Source: an uncultured Chloroflexota bacterium
GTDB taxonomy: Bacteria; Chloroflexota; Dehalococcoidia; CAUJGQ01
Direction of reading: 5' to 3'
Assembly (NCBI GenBank): GCA_937879875.1
Contig: CALFMN010000188.1
Span: 1 to 6,182, forward strand
Length of the DNA: 6,182 nt
Shown: positions 5,034 through 6,182 of the stretch, in pieces
Position numbering within the stretch: position 1 is the stretch's first letter
How the letters are laid out: the number at the start of each line of letters is the position of its first letter
The notes under the pieces: generated by a model
Told to the model about the DNA's origin: nothing
Databases searched by the model: none
Seen by the model: only the letters and a program-made list of their open reading frames with translations
Program-made: the position numbers and the translations under genes

Positions 5034-5858
5034 TCAGATCAATGCCGCTGGCTCCAGTTTGAATTCGCGCAGGAACTCGGGGATGTGGTCGATCCGGCCG
5101 CTGATCGCCTGCGGCTCGCTGCGGGCGATGAAGCAGACCGCCTCGGCGATCATCTCCACCGGCGACTCGCGATCGCGGGTGTTCTCGTTGGTGATGCCGA
5201 GGAACTCCGTACCGGGCGTCTTGACCAGGCCGGGGGAGATCGCGTTCACCGCCACGTTGTCTGCGAAAACTTCGGAGGCGAAGCCGGTGGAGAAGCGTTC
5301 CATTGCCGCCTTGCACATGCCGTAGACCGTGCCGCCGCGGCCGGCTGCCGCGCCGTAGGGCTGCTGCGGATGGTAGGCAGCGCCGGAGGAGATATAGATG
5401 ATGTGCCCGCGGCCCCGCGCCTTCATGCCGGGATAAACGAGTTGCGCCAGTTCCATCGGCCCGAACACCTGCACCTCGAACATCAGCCGCAGCCGCTTCT
5501 CGATGAATTCAGCCGTCGGCGCGTAATAGGTGACGGCCGCGTTGTTGACGAGGATATCGACCGGGCCGTATGTCGCCTGGGCCTCCTCGATCAGGCGGTG
5601 GCGGTCTTCGCTGCGCGAGAGATCGGCCTTGACCGGGTGCGCCTGCCCGCCAGCGGCGCGAATGCGGGCCACCGTCGCCGTGATCGTGCCGGGCAGCGGA
5701 TGCTCGCTCTGTTCGACCGTGCGCGCCGCCACCACGACGCTGGCGCCCTCCATCGCCAGCCGGCGGGCGATCGCCTCGCCGATGCCGCGGCTGGCGCCGG
5801 TGACGACCGCGACGCGCCGGGCCAGGGCGCCGTTGGGGTTGACCTTCGCTTCACTCAT
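5034..5858 (-). CDS. Short-chain dehydrogenase/reductase (SDR)
   Basis: A 274-residue classical-type SDR, an NAD(P)-dependent oxidoreductase of unknown substrate. The cofactor loop TGASRGIG is at 20-27 and the NNAA motif (VDILVNNAAV) is at 101-109. S157/S158 in IYISSGAA precede Y179xxxK183 (YGMCK), followed by NAISPGLVKTPG. Two oddities: the helix-4 position that usually carries the fourth catalytic residue Asn reads FEVQVFGP, giving Gln130, and the Ser-Tyr spacing is about 21 residues instead of about 13 because of an insert rich in Pro, Gly and Ala. A stretch at 49-57 (EQSEHPLPGT) after the dinucleotide fold is also long. The start is ATG 5858 with GGGAG 7 bases upstream; an upstream in-frame ATG at 5903 lies in a hairpin and has no such site. 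The protein is likely cytosolic. Confidence 0.9.
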   Translation of the reverse strand: MSEAKVNPNGALARRVAVVTGASRGIGEAIARRLAMEGASVVVAARTVEQSEHPLPGTITATVARIRAAGGQAHPVKADLSRSEDRHRLIEEAQATYGPVDILVNNAAVTYYAPTAEFIEKRLRLMFEVQVFGPMELAQLVYPGMKARGRGHIIYISSGAAYHPQQPYGAAAGRGGTVYGMCKAAMERFSTGFASEVFADNVAVNAISPGLVKTPGTEFLGITNENTRDRESPVEMIAEAVCFIARSEPQAISGRIDHIPEFLREFKLEPAALI

Positions 5859-5884
5859 TGACTCGCTCCCGTCGCGCTTTTGCT

Positions 5885-5910
5885 GCCCGGCGACTGCAGC
5901 CATGCCGGGC
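5885..5910 (-). promoter_or_regulatory. Hairpin in the leader of the intact SDR gene
   Basis: GCCCGGC (5885-5891) and GCCGGGC (5904-5910) form a perfect 7-base-pair stem with a 12-base loop, about 27 bases upstream of the SDR start codon. It could influence translation or simply be a GC-rich fold; no riboswitch class is recognised. Confidence 0.3.
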
Positions 5911-5929
5911 CAGGCAGGGCATCAGTGTC

Positions 5930-5935
5930 AGCATA
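5930..5935 (-). promoter_or_regulatory. Possible -10 element for the SDR gene
   Basis: On the minus strand TATGCT lies within CGCTATGCTGACAC, about 70 bases upstream of the SDR start, and shares four bases with TATAAT. No convincing -35 box is seen at 16-19 bases upstream, so this is weak. Confidence 0.25.
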
Positions 5936-6046
5936 GCGGATCACGACGATTCCGCGGACACGCCAGGCGCTTCACCGCGCCATCGGGTGTCGGGTTGCTG
6001 GCAACGCGACCGTGCCTCGATCGGGGCGGAGGTCGAATTGGCCAGG

Positions 6047-6088
6047 GCACGGCAAAAGCCCCTCGGATCCGAGGGGCTTTTGCCGTGC
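6047..6088. terminator. Bidirectional terminator: 42-base perfect palindrome
   Basis: Arms of 21 bases (6047-6067 and 6068-6088) pair perfectly. The core on both strands is AAAAGCCCCTCGG / CCGAGGGGCTTTT, giving a GC stem flanked by an A-run and a T-run, the usual shape of a bidirectional rho-independent terminator. It lies 5 bases beyond the CCA end of the tRNA-like sequence, so it could end that transcript and shield the SDR gene downstream. Confidence 0.75.
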
Positions 6089-6093
6089 AATCT

Positions 6094-6138
6094 TGGTAGC
6101 AGGGAGAGGATTCGAACCTCCGACCAAGGATTAAAGTC
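6094..6138 (-). tRNA. tRNA 3' half (partial or broken, possibly Lys-like)
   Basis: The minus strand carries a canonical T arm, GGAGG-TTCGAAT-CCTCT, then CCCTGCT, A and an encoded CCA (CCA at 6096-6094), preceded by GGTC as variable loop and by GACTTTAATCC. The acceptor strand demands a 5' partner AGCAGGG about 70 bases upstream, and none exists within the remaining bases of the window. The GTTGACTTTAATCCTT stretch also does not fold into a five-pair anticodon stem. With one more T it would read like the loop of a Lys (TTT) tRNA, but the 5' stem side still fails. It is therefore either a tRNA broken by indels or a 3'-end copy left at an attachment site of an integrative element. Confidence 0.6.
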
Positions 6139-6182
6139 AACGTCAGAATCGCTTCTGCCGCTGCTCTTCAGAACCGAACGTG

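Noticed and set aside
3331..5861. Plus-strand frames opposite the SDR and CinA genes
   Set aside because: They have composition and overlap typical of antisense shadows; the minus-strand proteins carry clear motifs.
6143..6182. Last 12 codons of a possible integrase gene
   Set aside because: Too short to identify; kept only as a supporting remark for the attachment-site idea.
6094..6182. Complete class II tRNA (Ser/Leu/Sec) filling the right edge
   Set aside because: The first bases at the right edge do not pair with the CCCTGCT acceptor strand and no anticodon arm forms.
1..6182. CRISPR array
   Set aside because: No regularly spaced direct repeats; all repeats seen are palindromic and isolated.

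Overview
The window is very GC-rich and every gene I can support lies on the minus strand. The protein styles, together with dispersed GC-rich palindromes near the genes, suggest a Chloroflexota (Chloroflexi)-like or actinobacterium-like soil or environmental bacterium. This is inferred from style only; no rRNA or marker gene is present.

Layout, left to right. (1) 1-272 is non-coding, with a double-palindrome dispersed repeat (31-78) and a strong stem-loop (214-238) just beyond the end of the first gene. (2) 273-1716, read right to left, is a compact three-gene unit: a Phd-like antitoxin (GTG start, 1716), a RelE/ParE-type toxin (TTG start overlapping the antitoxin stop) and, 23 bases on, a class I SAM-dependent methyltransferase. 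A second, inverted copy of the double-palindrome repeat (1809-1859) lies beyond the antitoxin, so the unit is bracketed by inverted repeats. (3) 1935-3176 is a 12-helix-type MFS transporter whose start codons lie inside a second kind of palindromic repeat (3168-3238). An inverted relative of that repeat sits at 3341-3417. (4) 3431-4165 is a decayed short-chain dehydrogenase (SDR) that has lost its nucleotide-binding N-terminus and its NNAG segment and has a frameshift near the C-terminus. It abuts a fragment of an IS110-family transposase (4166-4279) that has replaced its 5' end. (5) 4436-4921 is a stand-alone CinA C-terminal-domain protein (PncC-like), and 5034-5858 is an intact SDR upstream of it. 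The two may share a transcript. (6) The right end has a 42-base perfect palindrome that looks like a bidirectional terminator (6047-6088), followed by the 3' half of a tRNA with CCA (6094-6138) whose 5' half cannot be found. This looks like a tRNA-type attachment site or a broken tRNA.

The genes do not form one pathway. The window reads as a genome-plasticity zone: a toxin-antitoxin unit, two families of palindromic repeats, an IS remnant fused to a dying SDR, and a tRNA end. I see no clear new multi-gene system. The most interesting points are the repeat-bracketed antitoxin-toxin-methyltransferase unit, the IS110/SDR chimera and the tRNA remnant at the right edge.
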